64,000 nt of DNA, from positions 1-64,000 of the forward strand of contig NZ_JAQMWP010000002.1 in assembly GCF_030403745.1 (NCBI RefSeq), in the 5' to 3' direction. Each line of letters begins with the position of its first letter. Positions within the stretch are counted from its first letter, which is position 1. Made by a program: the position numbers and the translations under genes. Below are positions 28,723 to 36,788 of this stretch, in pieces. The notes under the pieces are model-generated. The model made no database searches. It saw nothing but the letters and a program-made list of their open reading frames with translations, and had not been told where the DNA came from. Origin of the DNA: Streptomyces sp. S.PB5. Lineage in GTDB: Bacteria; Actinomycetota; Actinomycetes; Streptomycetales; Streptomycetaceae.

Positions 28723-28752
28723 TTGACACGAAAATCGAACATCCATTCTTAT
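28723..28752 (+). promoter_or_regulatory. LexA-type SOS promoter of recA
   Basis: TTGACA (28723-28728) is followed by CGAACATCCATTCTTA (28736-28751), which overlaps the expected -10. GAAC-N4-ATTC matches the Gram-positive/actinobacterial SOS box GAAC-N4-GTTC with one change. This element has been described for Streptomyces recA. LexA repression is inferred. Confidence 0.7.
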
Positions 28753-28846
28753 GGAAGCTCCGGCGAAGCTTTCGGCGGGGGTTTCCGCACGGTTTCGGTG
28801 GAGAAGTCCCCGAGTTATCCACAGGCCGGACGGGCGTCGGGGCGCA

Positions 28847-28869
28847 TTGTCAGTGGCAGGCGTTAGCGT
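28847..28869 (+). promoter_or_regulatory. PafBC-type (RecA-NDp) DNA-damage promoter of recA
   Basis: TTGTCAGTGGC, then a 5-bp spacer and TTAGCGT, closely matches the mycobacterial recA LexA-independent promoter. That promoter has the same TTGTCAGTGGC core and a TAGTGT -10, and is activated by PafBC. The -10 ends 43 bp before the recA start codon, downstream of the LexA-type promoter. Confidence 0.75.
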
Positions 28870-28912
28870 CTTTGACGTGAAGCGATCGACTCAAGCAAAT
28901 CGGGTGGAACCC

Positions 28913-30034
28913 ATGGCAGGAACCGACCGCGAGAAGGCCCTGGATGCCGCGCTCGCACAGATTGAACGGCAATTCGGCAAGGGCGCGGTCATGCGCATGG
29001 GCGACCGGTCCAAGGAGCCCATCGAGGTCATCCCGACCGGGTCGACCGCGCTCGACGTGGCCCTCGGCGTCGGCGGCCTCCCGCGCGGCCGCGTGGTGGA
29101 GGTGTACGGACCGGAGTCCTCCGGTAAGACGACCCTGACCCTGCACGCGGTGGCGAACGCCCAGAAGGCCGGCGGCCAGGTCGCCTTCGTGGACGCCGAG
29201 CACGCCCTCGACCCCGAGTACGCGAAGAAGCTCGGCGTCGACATCGACAACCTGATCCTGTCCCAGCCGGACAACGGCGAGCAGGCCCTGGAGATCGTGG
29301 ACATGCTGGTCCGCTCCGGTGCCCTCGACCTCATCGTCATCGACTCCGTCGCGGCGCTCGTCCCGCGCGCGGAGATCGAGGGCGAGATGGGCGACAGCCA
29401 CGTCGGTCTGCAGGCCCGACTGATGAGCCAGGCGCTGCGGAAGATCACCAGCGCGCTCAACCAGTCCAAGACCACCGCGATCTTCATCAACCAGCTCCGC
29501 GAGAAGATCGGCGTGATGTTCGGCTCCCCGGAGACCACGACCGGTGGCCGGGCGCTGAAGTTCTACGCCTCGGTGCGCCTCGACATCCGCCGCATCGAGA
29601 CCCTCAAGGACGGCACGGACGCGGTCGGCAACCGCACCCGCGTCAAGGTCGTCAAGAACAAGGTCGCGCCGCCCTTCAAGCAAGCCGAGTTCGACATCCT
29701 CTACGGCCAGGGCATCAGCCGCGAGGGCGGTCTGATCGACATGGGCGTGGAGCACGGCTTCGTGCGCAAGGCCGGCGCCTGGTACACGTACGAGGGCGAC
29801 CAGCTCGGCCAGGGCAAGGAGAACGCGCGCAACTTCCTGAAGGACAACCCCGACCTGGCCAACGAGATCGAGAAGAAGATCAAGGAGAAGCTGGGCGTGG
29901 GCGTGCGTCCCGAGGAGCCGACGGCGGAGCCGGGTGCCGACGCCGCCGCGGTCACCGCGGACGACGCCGCGAAGACGGTGCCCGCCCCGGCGGCCAAGGC
30001 CGCCAAGCCCAAGGCCGCGGCTGCCAAGAGCTGA
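28913..30034 (+). CDS. recA: recombinase RecA
   Basis: 373 residues. Walker [30 protein letters not shown] (Walker B and loop 1), and the loop 2 region around [20 protein letters not shown] are intact. The C-terminal tail is long and Ala/Lys-rich ([18 protein letters not shown]), as in other streptomycetes. RecA drives homologous recombination and LexA cleavage. ATG 28913 gives the family start [20 protein letters not shown] with a GGTGG box upstream. It is followed within 3 bp by recX. Two stacked damage-inducible promoters precede it. Confidence 0.98.
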   Translation: MAGTDREKALDAALAQIERQFGKGAVMRMGDRSKEPIEVIPTGSTALDVALGVGGLPRGRVVEVYGPESSGKTTLTLHAVANAQKAGGQVAFVDAEHALDPEYAKKLGVDIDNLILSQPDNGEQALEIVDMLVRSGALDLIVIDSVAALVPRAEIEGEMGDSHVGLQARLMSQALRKITSALNQSKTTAIFINQLREKIGVMFGSPETTTGGRALKFYASVRLDIRRIETLKDGTDAVGNRTRVKVVKNKVAPPFKQAEFDILYGQGISREGGLIDMGVEHGFVRKAGAWYTYEGDQLGQGKENARNFLKDNPDLANEIEKKIKEKLGVGVRPEEPTAEPGADAAAVTADDAAKTVPAPAAKAAKPKAAAAKS

Positions 30035-30037
30035 CCC

Positions 30038-31063
30038 GTGACTCGACGAACCGACTGGGCCGAGTACGCCTACCAGGACGCCCTGCGCGAGCGGGGCAGG
30101 GCGGGCGACGGGGGATCTGCCGGGCCGGGCGGCGATGCGCACGGGGACGGTACGTACGGGGACGGTGCGGACTGGGGGCACGGCCGTGCGGCGTCGTACG
30201 GCTCGGGGGGCTCGTACGGCGCCGGGGGCTCGTACGGCGATGGCGGGGCCCGCGGTGACGGCGGGACCCATGGCGCCGACCCTCCGTACGGCCGTGACTC
30301 CTCGTACGGACACGAGCCGCCGTTCGGCGGTGAGCGGCCGTACGGCGGTGAGCCGGGTGGCGGGGAGTGGTCGGACGACGGGGCGGCGGACGGTTCTGCC
30401 GTGTCCGGTGGCCGTTCACGGCGTGGCGGTGGTCGCGCGCGTGGAGGCCGCGGCAGTGGTGCGGGCGGTTCCCGTGGGCGTCGGCAGCGACGCGGCGACG
30501 GGCCTCCCGATATGGACGGAGGCGCCTCTTCCTCGTCGAGGGCCGAGCAGGGGGAGCCTTCAGGGGACCCGGTCGAGCGGGCGCGGGGCATCTGTCTGCG
30601 CCTGCTCACCGGGACCCCGCGCACGCGGAAGCAACTCGCGGACGCCCTGAGCAAGAAGGGGATTCCGGACGAGGCGGCTGAGGAGGTGCTGTCGCGGTTC
30701 GAGGAGGTCGGGCTGATCAACGACAGCGCGTTCGCGGACGCCTGGGTGGAGTCCCGGCATCACGGGAGAGGGCTGGCCCGGCGGGCCCTCGCCCAGGAGC
30801 TGCGGACCAAGGGCGTCGACTCGACGCTGATCGACGCAGCCGTCTCGCAGCTCGACTCCGAGCAGGAGGAGGCGACCGCGCGTGAGCTGGTCGACCGCAA
30901 GCTGCGTTCCACTCGTGGCCTCGACCGCGACAAGCGTCTGCGCCGGCTCGCGGGCATGCTCGCCCGCAAGGGTTACCCCGAGGGCATGGCGCTGAGGGTG
31001 GTCCGGCAGGCACTCGAGGCGGAGGGCGAGGACGCGGAGTTCCTTGAGGACGAGGGGTTCTGA
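30038..31063 (+). CDS. recX: RecX regulator with a long Gly/Tyr-rich N-terminal insert
   Basis: 341 residues. The core (~178-341) is a normal RecX made of three-helix repeats (ARGICLRLLTGTPRTRKQLA, EVLSRFEEVGLINDSAFADA, RLAGMLARKGYPEGMALRVV). RecX binds in the RecA filament groove and limits its activity. After the usual first residues MTRRTDWAEYAYQDALRE comes an insert of about 155 residues rich in Gly, Tyr, Asp and Arg, with repeated SYG and PYG steps, then a basic RGGGRARGGRG stretch. S. coelicolor RecX is about 188 residues as I recall, so the insert is strain- or clade-specific. GTG 30038 lies 3 bp after the recA stop, so translation is probably coupled. Confidence 0.92.
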   Translation: MTRRTDWAEYAYQDALRERGRAGDGGSAGPGGDAHGDGTYGDGADWGHGRAASYGSGGSYGAGGSYGDGGARGDGGTHGADPPYGRDSSYGHEPPFGGERPYGGEPGGGEWSDDGAADGSAVSGGRSRRGGGRARGGRGSGAGGSRGRRQRRGDGPPDMDGGASSSSRAEQGEPSGDPVERARGICLRLLTGTPRTRKQLADALSKKGIPDEAAEEVLSRFEEVGLINDSAFADAWVESRHHGRGLARRALAQELRTKGVDSTLIDAAVSQLDSEQEEATARELVDRKLRSTRGLDRDKRLRRLAGMLARKGYPEGMALRVVRQALEAEGEDAEFLEDEGF

Positions 31064-31114
31064 ATCGGGCTCAGCTCACGGGGGTTGGGCGGCTAACGGA
31101 GGCCGCACCCACAC

Positions 31115-31615
31115 CTACGAACCCACCGGCAGCCCCGCCGCCCGCCACGCCTGGAACCCGCCCACCAGGTCCGTCGCCCGGTGCAGCCCCAGCCGGTGGA
31201 GGGAGTCGGCCGCCAGGCTGGAGGCGTACCCCTCGTTGCAGATCACCACGACACGCAGGTCATGACTCGTGGCCTCGGGGGCGCGATGGCTGCCGTGCGG
31301 GTCGAGGCGCCACTCCAGCTCGTTGCGCTCGACGACGAGGGCGCCGGGGACCAGACCGTCCCGTTCGCGCAGGGCGGCGTAACGGATGTCCACGAGCAGC
31401 GCCTCACCGAGCCGGGCGGCCTCGTACGCCTCCTGTGCCTCGATCCGGTCGTAGCCCTCGCGTACCCGCTCCAGCAACTCGTCGATGCCGACGGGCAGTT
31501 GGTCCGAGCCCGGGCCCCCCGAACCCGAGCCCGAATCCCCTGGGCCCGAACCCGAGCTGGTATCGAGGACCCGCGTTCGCGCCCGGGCCCGCACCCCCAC
31601 CCCACGCACCGTCAC
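31115..31615 (-). CDS. rhodanese-like sulfurtransferase
   Basis: 166 residues. A single rhodanese domain (~40-166) has the catalytic loop ICNEGYASS (Cys126), LLVDIR near the N-terminal strand, and LVGGFQAWRAAGLPV at the end. Rhodaneses move sulfane sulfur to thiols. The N-terminal ~40 residues are Arg- then Ser/Gly/Pro-rich low complexity. GTG 31615 overlaps the cysteine dioxygenase stop (GTGA), so the two form a sulfur-handling operon. Confidence 0.88.
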   Translation of the reverse strand: MTVRGVGVRARARTRVLDTSSGSGPGDSGSGSGGPGSDQLPVGIDELLERVREGYDRIEAQEAYEAARLGEALLVDIRYAALRERDGLVPGALVVERNELEWRLDPHGSHRAPEATSHDLRVVVICNEGYASSLAADSLHRLGLHRATDLVGGFQAWRAAGLPVGS

Positions 31616-32136
31616 TGCCAGTCCTCAGGCCGTTCCACATGCTCCAGACGCAGCACCTGCCCGGTGCGGCTGTAGCGGCGGATCTGCGGCAGCGGCGGGT
31701 AGTAGGCGTGGACGGAGATCGCGTGCTCGGCGGTGGACTCGTTGAGGACCTCGTGGACATGGTGCTGTCCGAAGGAGCGGCCCTTGCCGGCGGGGAGCCG
31801 TCGCTCCCGGTCGATGCCCTCGGAGAGTTCGAGGGTCTTCCAGCCGTCCGCAGGGAGCCGAGCGGTGAGTGAGTTCTCCTTGAGTTCGCCGGCGGCCGTC
31901 ACGAAGGCGCCGACGGACTCGGCGTGGTCGTGCCAGCCGGTGCCCGTACCCGGCGGCCAGCCGATCAGCCACGCCTCGCTGCCGCCGGGGCCCTCCAGTC
32001 GCACCCAGGTGCGGCCCTCCGGGTCGAGCGGGAGCGAGGAGATCAGCTCGGCGTCGGCGGCGGTCCGCCGTACGAAATCGAGGAGTTCCGCCTGCGTGGG
32101 CGCGGAAACGGCGGACACAGAGGGAGAGGGAGACAC
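31612..32136 (-). CDS. cysteine dioxygenase
   Basis: About 174 residues, type I cysteine dioxygenase cupin. The iron ligands are WHDHAES (His69, His71) and a third His in QHHVHEVLN (His126 or His128), with VHAYYPPLPQIRRY near the end. It oxidises L-cysteine to cysteine sulfinate, the first step of cysteine catabolism. GTG 32136 is chosen because AGGA lies 8 nt upstream and because further upstream the reading frame is occupied by a separate short leader ORF (32223-32309). Longer in-frame starts up to 32286 would overlap that leader. The rhodanese gene overlaps its stop. Confidence 0.87.
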   Translation of the reverse strand: MSPSPSVSAVSAPTQAELLDFVRRTAADAELISSLPLDPEGRTWVRLEGPGGSEAWLIGWPPGTGTGWHDHAESVGAFVTAAGELKENSLTARLPADGWKTLELSEGIDRERRLPAGKGRSFGQHHVHEVLNESTAEHAISVHAYYPPLPQIRRYSRTGQVLRLEHVERPEDWQ

Positions 32137-32222
32137 AGGCACCGTCCTGAAGAGCGTTCGCGGAGAGCGCGCGGCAGCCGGTACGACGGGCACGGCACGC
32201 GCGGGAGAAAGGGAGATGCGAA

Positions 32223-32309
32223 TCAGCAGGACGGGCGACACACGCAGCCCGCATAGCGGACGAGGTCCATATGGACCCTCCGCCACAGGCGCACACAGGT
32301 GTCGGTCAT
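32223..32309 (-). CDS. short cysteine-containing leader peptide upstream of cysteine dioxygenase
   Basis: A 28-codon ORF has four Cys codons. It begins MTDTCVRLWRRV, continues HMDLVRYAG and ends CVCRPSC-stop (TGA 32223-32225). The RR-x-H-x-D-L-x-R core followed by cysteines resembles the short leader peptides I know upstream of sulfur-metabolism genes in actinobacteria. Upstream, TTGACC (complement of 32340-32345) is 17 bp from TCTACT, whose expected start point is the A of the ATG, so the leader is probably translated from a leaderless mRNA. Stalling at Cys codons could adjust cdo expression to cysteine level. Confidence 0.6.
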   Translation of the reverse strand: MTDTCVRLWRRVHMDLVRYAGCVCRPSC

Positions 32310-32415
32310 GGTGCGGAGTAGACCATGACGGTAAGGACCGGTCAACTCGCCGTCACTATGTGGAACGCACAGATGTACACACCTCACAGTGACGGCGGAT
32401 ACGGCAGGGACCAGG

Positions 32416-34011
32416 TCAGCGAGAGCCGGTCGTCGCCTCCGACTTCGCCGGCCCGCCCAGGGTCGCCTCCGCGGCCGCGTACAGGTCGGCCGGGCGTACG
32501 CCGTTCAGCGCGGTCACCAGGTGGCCGTCGGGCCGGATCAGCAGCACGCTGTGCGCGGCCGCCCCCGGGTAGCTCTCCGCGACCAGCAGCTCGGCCGGGT
32601 GCGGCAGCGCGGTCACCGCCCCCGCCAGCCGGGGCATGAGCCCGGCGCCCACCCAGTGCTTGCGCTCCCACACCCCGGTCCCCGGCGCGATCAGCACGAC
32701 GAGCAGCGCCCCGCGGCCGAGCCGGTCCCGCAGCCGTACGAAGGAGCCGTCCTCGGCGGTGACCCGTACATCGGTGATCGGCGCACCCGGGGCCGTGTCC
32801 ACCGGGACCTCCGCCTCCAGATGGCGGGGCGCGAGCGGCGAGGAGGTGTACGCCCCCGGCGCGCCGAGTGTGCCGCGCCCCAGGTGGCCGTCGGTGAGGA
32901 GCGTGTCGTGGCCGCGCGCCGAGCCGGGGACGACGGACCGCAGACCGCCACCGCCGCGCACCAGCGGCAGCGCCTGGTCGGCGGCGCGCAACCGGGCGGC
33001 GACGACCGCGCGCCGTTCCGCCTGATAACTGTCGAGCAGCGCCTCGTGCGGCCCGTGGTGCCAGGCCGGCGCCAGCTTCCAGGCGAGGTTGTCGGCGTCC
33101 CGCAGCCCCTCGTCCAGCCCTTGCGTCCCGAGCGCGCCGAGCAGGTGCGCCGCGTCCCCGGCGAGGAACACCCGCCCGACCCGCCAGCGGCGCGCCAGAC
33201 GGTGGTGGACCGTGTGCACGCCGGTGTCGAGGAGCTCGTACGGCGGTGTCGGGCCGTCCGTCCAGCCGGCGAGGGTCTCGCGGATGCGGGTCACGAGGAG
33301 TTCGGGTGTGACGAGGTCCTTGCCCGGCGGCAGGAGCCAGTCGAGGCGCCACACACCGTCCGGGAGGGGACGGCCGGTGACCTCGCCGGCTGAGGGTCCC
33401 GAGGTCCGCCACGGCGGCATGCGGTGCAGCAACGCCTCGTCCTGCCACGGGAGTTCCGTGCGCAGCGCGGCGACGGCGTGGCGCTCCACCGCCGTACGGC
33501 CGGGGAAACGGATGTCGAGGAGTTTGCGGACCGTGGAGCGGGGGCCGTCGCAGCCGACCAGGTAACTGCCGCGCCACCACGTGCCCTTGGGGCCGCGGGT
33601 GTGGGCGGTGACGCCGGCGGGCTCCTGCTCGACGGCGTCGAGGCGGCTGTCGGCGCTGACCTTGACGAGCCGCTCGTCGGCGCAGGCATCGCGCAGGGCG
33701 CCGGTCAGTACGTGCTGGGCGATGTGCAGGGGCGAGGGCTCGGAGGCGTCGAAGGTGACCTCGCGCATCACCTGCTTGCGGCGCAACGACCGCCATCCGG
33801 CCCAGTGGGCGCCCGCCTCGGACAGGGCGACACCGGTCAGGCGTTCGATGAGGGCGGCGGTGTCCTCGCGCAGGACGACGGTACGCGCGGGGCGGGGCTC
33901 GTCCTTGCCGGGACCTTCGTCGAGGACCACGGACGGCACGTCCTGGCGGGCCAGGGCGAGGGCGAGCGTGAGCCCCACGGGCCCAGCTCCGACGATGATC
34001 ACCGGGTCCAC
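32416..34011 (-). CDS. class A FAD-dependent aromatic monooxygenase (PheA/TfdB type)
   Basis: 531 residues. PVIIVGAGPVGLTLALALAR binds FAD at the N-terminus, LVGCDGPRSTVR is the DG motif and VFLAGDAAHLLGALGTQGLD the GD motif. A C-terminal thioredoxin-like domain (~380-531) completes the phenol-hydroxylase/MhpA architecture. The substrate is unknown; polyketide or phenolic hydroxylation is usual. GTG 34011 has GGGGGAG 7 nt upstream. An in-frame ATG at 34101 adds 30 unconserved residues. The gene is alone between the cdo leader and the glu operon terminator. Confidence 0.87.
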   Translation of the reverse strand: MDPVIIVGAGPVGLTLALALARQDVPSVVLDEGPGKDEPRPARTVVLREDTAALIERLTGVALSEAGAHWAGWRSLRRKQVMREVTFDASEPSPLHIAQHVLTGALRDACADERLVKVSADSRLDAVEQEPAGVTAHTRGPKGTWWRGSYLVGCDGPRSTVRKLLDIRFPGRTAVERHAVAALRTELPWQDEALLHRMPPWRTSGPSAGEVTGRPLPDGVWRLDWLLPPGKDLVTPELLVTRIRETLAGWTDGPTPPYELLDTGVHTVHHRLARRWRVGRVFLAGDAAHLLGALGTQGLDEGLRDADNLAWKLAPAWHHGPHEALLDSYQAERRAVVAARLRAADQALPLVRGGGGLRSVVPGSARGHDTLLTDGHLGRGTLGAPGAYTSSPLAPRHLEAEVPVDTAPGAPITDVRVTAEDGSFVRLRDRLGRGALLVVLIAPGTGVWERKHWVGAGLMPRLAGAVTALPHPAELLVAESYPGAAAHSVLLIRPDGHLVTALNGVRPADLYAAAEATLGGPAKSEATTGSR

Positions 34012-34127
34012 GGCGTGGCTCCCCCTGCCCGCGAGGGCGTCCCGAGGGACGTATGTGAACAGGAGGTTGGAGCAGGGTGCACGATCACAGAACGTATGCA
34101 ACCCATTGCCGGTGCTTGCGTCAAGTG

Positions 34128-34161
34128 ACGGAGGCAGTGGCGATCATGCCACTGCCTCCGT
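34128..34161 (-). terminator. terminator of the glutamate transporter operon
   Basis: ACGGAGGCAGTGGC and GCCACTGCCTCCGT form a perfect 14-bp stem around GATCAT. It lies 26 bp after the gluD stop. It also faces the convergent side of the upstream region of the monooxygenase gene. Confidence 0.85.
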
Positions 34162-34186
34162 GTGGTTCAAGCTTCTTGACGGATCA

Positions 34187-35101
34187 TCAGAGTCCGCCGC
34201 CACCGCTGGTGTTCTCACCGGTCCCGAGGGTCCCGGGGATCGCTGCGGGATTGATCTCCGTGTCCTCGCCGAGCACCGCACCCGTGCTCTTCTTGCTGCG
34301 CCGCAGCCTCTTCTCCAGCCAGCTCGCGAAGCTGGTGAGGATGAAGTTCACGATGATGAAGATGATCGCGACGACGATGAAGCTGGGGATGACGTTGGCG
34401 TAGTTGGCGGCCAGCGTCTGGCGCGCGTTGAGCAGCTCGGTGAAGCCGAGCATCACGCCGCCGAGCGCGGTGTCCTTCACGATGACGACCAGCTGGCTGA
34501 CGATCGCCGGGAGCATCGCGGTGACCGCCTGCGGCAGCAGGATGCTGGTCATCGTCTGGCCCTTGCGCAGACCGACCGCCTTCGCCGCCTCCGTCTGCCC
34601 CCGGGGCAGGGCCAGGATGCCGGCCCGGACGACCTCGGCGAGGACCGACGCGTTGTAGAGCACCAGGCCGGTGACGACGGCGTACAGCGGGCGCTGCTCG
34701 CTGCTGATGTCCGTGGAGCGGACGTAGAACTCGTTGGCGAACAGCATCAGCAGCAGCACCGGGATGGCCCGGAAGAACTCCACCACCGTGCCGGCCACGG
34801 AACGCACCCAGAGGTGGTCGGAGAGCCGGGCGATGCCGAAGACCGCGCCCAGCGGAAGGGCGATCACCATGGCGAGGGCCGCGCCCTTGAGCGTGTCCCC
34901 GAGTCCTGGCAACAGATATGTCGTCCAGGCCTGCTCGGTGGTGAACGGCTCCCACAGGGCCCACTCGAGCTGGTTCTTGTCGTCCATCATCGACCAGACC
35001 CACCACATGAGGAGGGCCAGCAGGAGGAAGAAGACCACCGAGATCAGGATGTTGCGCCGCTTGGCGCGGGGGCCCGGAGTGTCGTACAGAACGGAGCTCA
35101 T
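34187..35101 (-). CDS. gluD: glutamate ABC transporter permease
   Basis: 304 residues, HisM/GlnP-type amino acid permease with about five to six helices. The EAA loop that docks the ATPase is RGQTEAAKAVGLRKGQTMTS. An N-terminal basic cytoplasmic segment and a C-terminal Arg/Lys then Gly-rich tail flank the membrane part. ATG 35101 overlaps the gluC stop (ATGA). A further in-frame ATG at 35131 would run into gluC. It is the last gene of gluABCD. Confidence 0.9.
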   Translation of the reverse strand: MSSVLYDTPGPRAKRRNILISVVFFLLLALLMWWVWSMMDDKNQLEWALWEPFTTEQAWTTYLLPGLGDTLKGAALAMVIALPLGAVFGIARLSDHLWVRSVAGTVVEFFRAIPVLLLMLFANEFYVRSTDISSEQRPLYAVVTGLVLYNASVLAEVVRAGILALPRGQTEAAKAVGLRKGQTMTSILLPQAVTAMLPAIVSQLVVIVKDTALGGVMLGFTELLNARQTLAANYANVIPSFIVVAIIFIIVNFILTSFASWLEKRLRRSKKSTGAVLGEDTEINPAAIPGTLGTGENTSGGGGL

Positions 35102-35763
35102 CGCTTCACCGCCAGTCGCTTGCTCAGCCACCCGAGGAAGAGGCCGGTCGGCAGGGTCAGGACCACGAATCCGAGGGCGAAGACGGCGCCGATGGCGAGC
35201 GTCTGGGCCTCGTTCTCGATCATGGTCTTCATCAGGGCGGCGGCCTCGGCCACACCGATCGCGGCCGCCACGGTCGTGTTCTTGGTGAGGGCGATCAGTA
35301 CGTTGGCGAGGGGGCCGATGACCGCGCGGAAGGCCTGCGGCAGCACGATGAGCCGCAGCACCTGGCTGAAGCTCAGCCCGATGGCACGCGCCGCTTCCGC
35401 CTGTCCGGTCGGCACGGTGTTGATGCCGGAGCGGATGGCCTCGCAGACGAAGGCCGCGGTGTAGGCGACGAAGCCGAGGACGGCCAGCCGGAAGCCCTGG
35501 ACGTCGAAGTCCTTGGAGCCCAGCGTCACACCGAAGATGTCGGCGAGACCGAGCGAGCAGAAGACGATGATCACCGTCAGCGGGATGTTCCGGACGATGT
35601 TCACGTACACGGTGCCGAACCCGCGCATCAGCGGGACCGGGCTGACCCGCATCGCGGCCAGCAGAGTGCCCCAGATCAGGGAGCCGAGGGCGGAGAGGGC
35701 GGTGAGCTTCACCGTCATCCAGAACGCCCCTAGGACGTCGTAACCATCAAGAAAGTCGAACAC
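35098..35763 (-). CDS. gluC: glutamate ABC transporter permease
   Basis: 221 residues, HisM-type permease. VYVNIVRNIPLTVIIVF starts the conserved core, and the EAA loop is TGQAEAARAIGLSFSQVLRL. It pairs with GluD to form the membrane channel. GTG 35763 is the start (MFDFLDGYDVLG). A large hairpin (35807-35846) lies between gluB and gluC and may lower permease expression relative to the binding protein. Confidence 0.9.
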   Translation of the reverse strand: MFDFLDGYDVLGAFWMTVKLTALSALGSLIWGTLLAAMRVSPVPLMRGFGTVYVNIVRNIPLTVIIVFCSLGLADIFGVTLGSKDFDVQGFRLAVLGFVAYTAAFVCEAIRSGINTVPTGQAEAARAIGLSFSQVLRLIVLPQAFRAVIGPLANVLIALTKNTTVAAAIGVAEAAALMKTMIENEAQTLAIGAVFALGFVVLTLPTGLFLGWLSKRLAVKR

Positions 35764-35806
35764 GATCTCCCGCGCTTCCGGGTGTCTGGGGTACGTGGAG
35801 GGGCAC

Positions 35807-35846
35807 GGCGCGCCGCCGCCCTGATCGCTGCGGGCGGCGGCGCGCC
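35807..35846 (-). promoter_or_regulatory. intercistronic hairpin between gluB and gluC
   Basis: GGCGCGCCGCCGCC (35807-35820) and GGCGGCGGCGCGCC (35833-35846) form a perfect 14-bp all-GC stem around a 12-nt loop. It lies 16 bp past the gluB stop. Such elements after binding-protein genes commonly protect upstream mRNA from 3' decay or attenuate permease transcription. Confidence 0.7.
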
Positions 35847-35862
35847 GGTGGAATCCCTTGCG

Positions 35863-36711
35863 TTACGAGACGATGTCGCCGATCTTCGGCGCGGGCTCGT
35901 TCTTGTAGTTGGCCGGGCCGAAGTTGTCCTTCACGGCCGTGTCCCAGGCGCCGTCCTTGACCATCTTCTCCAGGGCGGCGTTGATCTTGTCCGTGGTCGC
36001 GGTGTCGCCCTTCTTCACACCGATGCCGTAGTTCTCGTTGCTCAGCTTGAGGCCGGCGAGCTTGAACTTGCCCTTGTACTGGTCCTGCGCGGCGAAGCCG
36101 GCGAGGATCGAGTCGTCCGTGGTCACCGCGTCCACGGCACCGCTCTGCAGGGCGGCGATGCACTCGGAGTAACCGCTCACCTGCTTGAGGTTGGCCTTCG
36201 GGGCGAGCTCGTTCTTGACGTTCTGCGCCGAGGTGGAGCCGGTGACCGAGCAGAGGTTCTTGCCATTGAGGTCGGTGGCCTCGGAGATGTCCGAGTCCGC
36301 CTTGATCAGCAGGTCCTGGTGGGCCAGCAGGTACGGGCCGGCGAAGTCGACCTTCTGCTTGCGCTCGTCGTTGATCGAATAGGTGGCGGCGATGAACTTG
36401 ACGTCACCACGGGCGAGCGCGTTCTCACGGTCGGCGCTCTTGGTCTCGACGAACTCGATCTTGTCGGCGTCGTAGCCGAGCTCCTTGGCCACGTACGTCG
36501 CGACGTCCACGTCGAAGCCGGAGAAGGAACCGTCGGGCTCCTTCAGACCCAGACCGGGCTGGTCGAACTTGATGCCGACCTTGATCTTGCCACCGCCGCC
36601 GGAGCCCGTGTCGGCGCTGTCGCTGTCGCCGTCGTCCCCGCCGCACGCGGTCGCGGTGAGCGAGAGGACCAGCGCGGCGGCGGCCGCGGCGGTGACCTTG
36701 CGGAGCTTCAT
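35863..36711 (-). CDS. gluB: glutamate ABC transporter substrate-binding lipoprotein
   Basis: 282 residues. A lipoprotein signal peptide ends in LTATAC with lipidated Cys23. A Gly/Ser/Asp linker and an SBP family 3 domain follow (KVGIKFDQPGLGLKEPDG, GFDVDVATYVAKELGY, AVTTDDSILAGFAA). It captures glutamate outside the membrane for GluACD. ATG 36711 (MKLRKVTAAAA) is preferred over an ATG 9 bp upstream (36720). Confidence 0.92.
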   Translation of the reverse strand: MKLRKVTAAAAAALVLSLTATACGGDDGDSDSADTGSGGGGKIKVGIKFDQPGLGLKEPDGSFSGFDVDVATYVAKELGYDADKIEFVETKSADRENALARGDVKFIAATYSINDERKQKVDFAGPYLLAHQDLLIKADSDISEATDLNGKNLCSVTGSTSAQNVKNELAPKANLKQVSGYSECIAALQSGAVDAVTTDDSILAGFAAQDQYKGKFKLAGLKLSNENYGIGVKKGDTATTDKINAALEKMVKDGAWDTAVKDNFGPANYKNEPAPKIGDIVS

Positions 36712-36788
36712 GGTGAACATCCTTTGTGTGATGAGAGATGCGGTCCGTCGAAAGGGGCGGCGGGTGACGCGGATCGTGCGGTGCGCCG

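Noticed and set aside
32142..32286. Longer N-terminus for cysteine dioxygenase
   Set aside because: The extra ~50 residues are Pro/Arg/Val-rich, overlap the Cys leader ORF in another phase and lack a ribosome-binding site. GTG 32136 has AGGA at good spacing.
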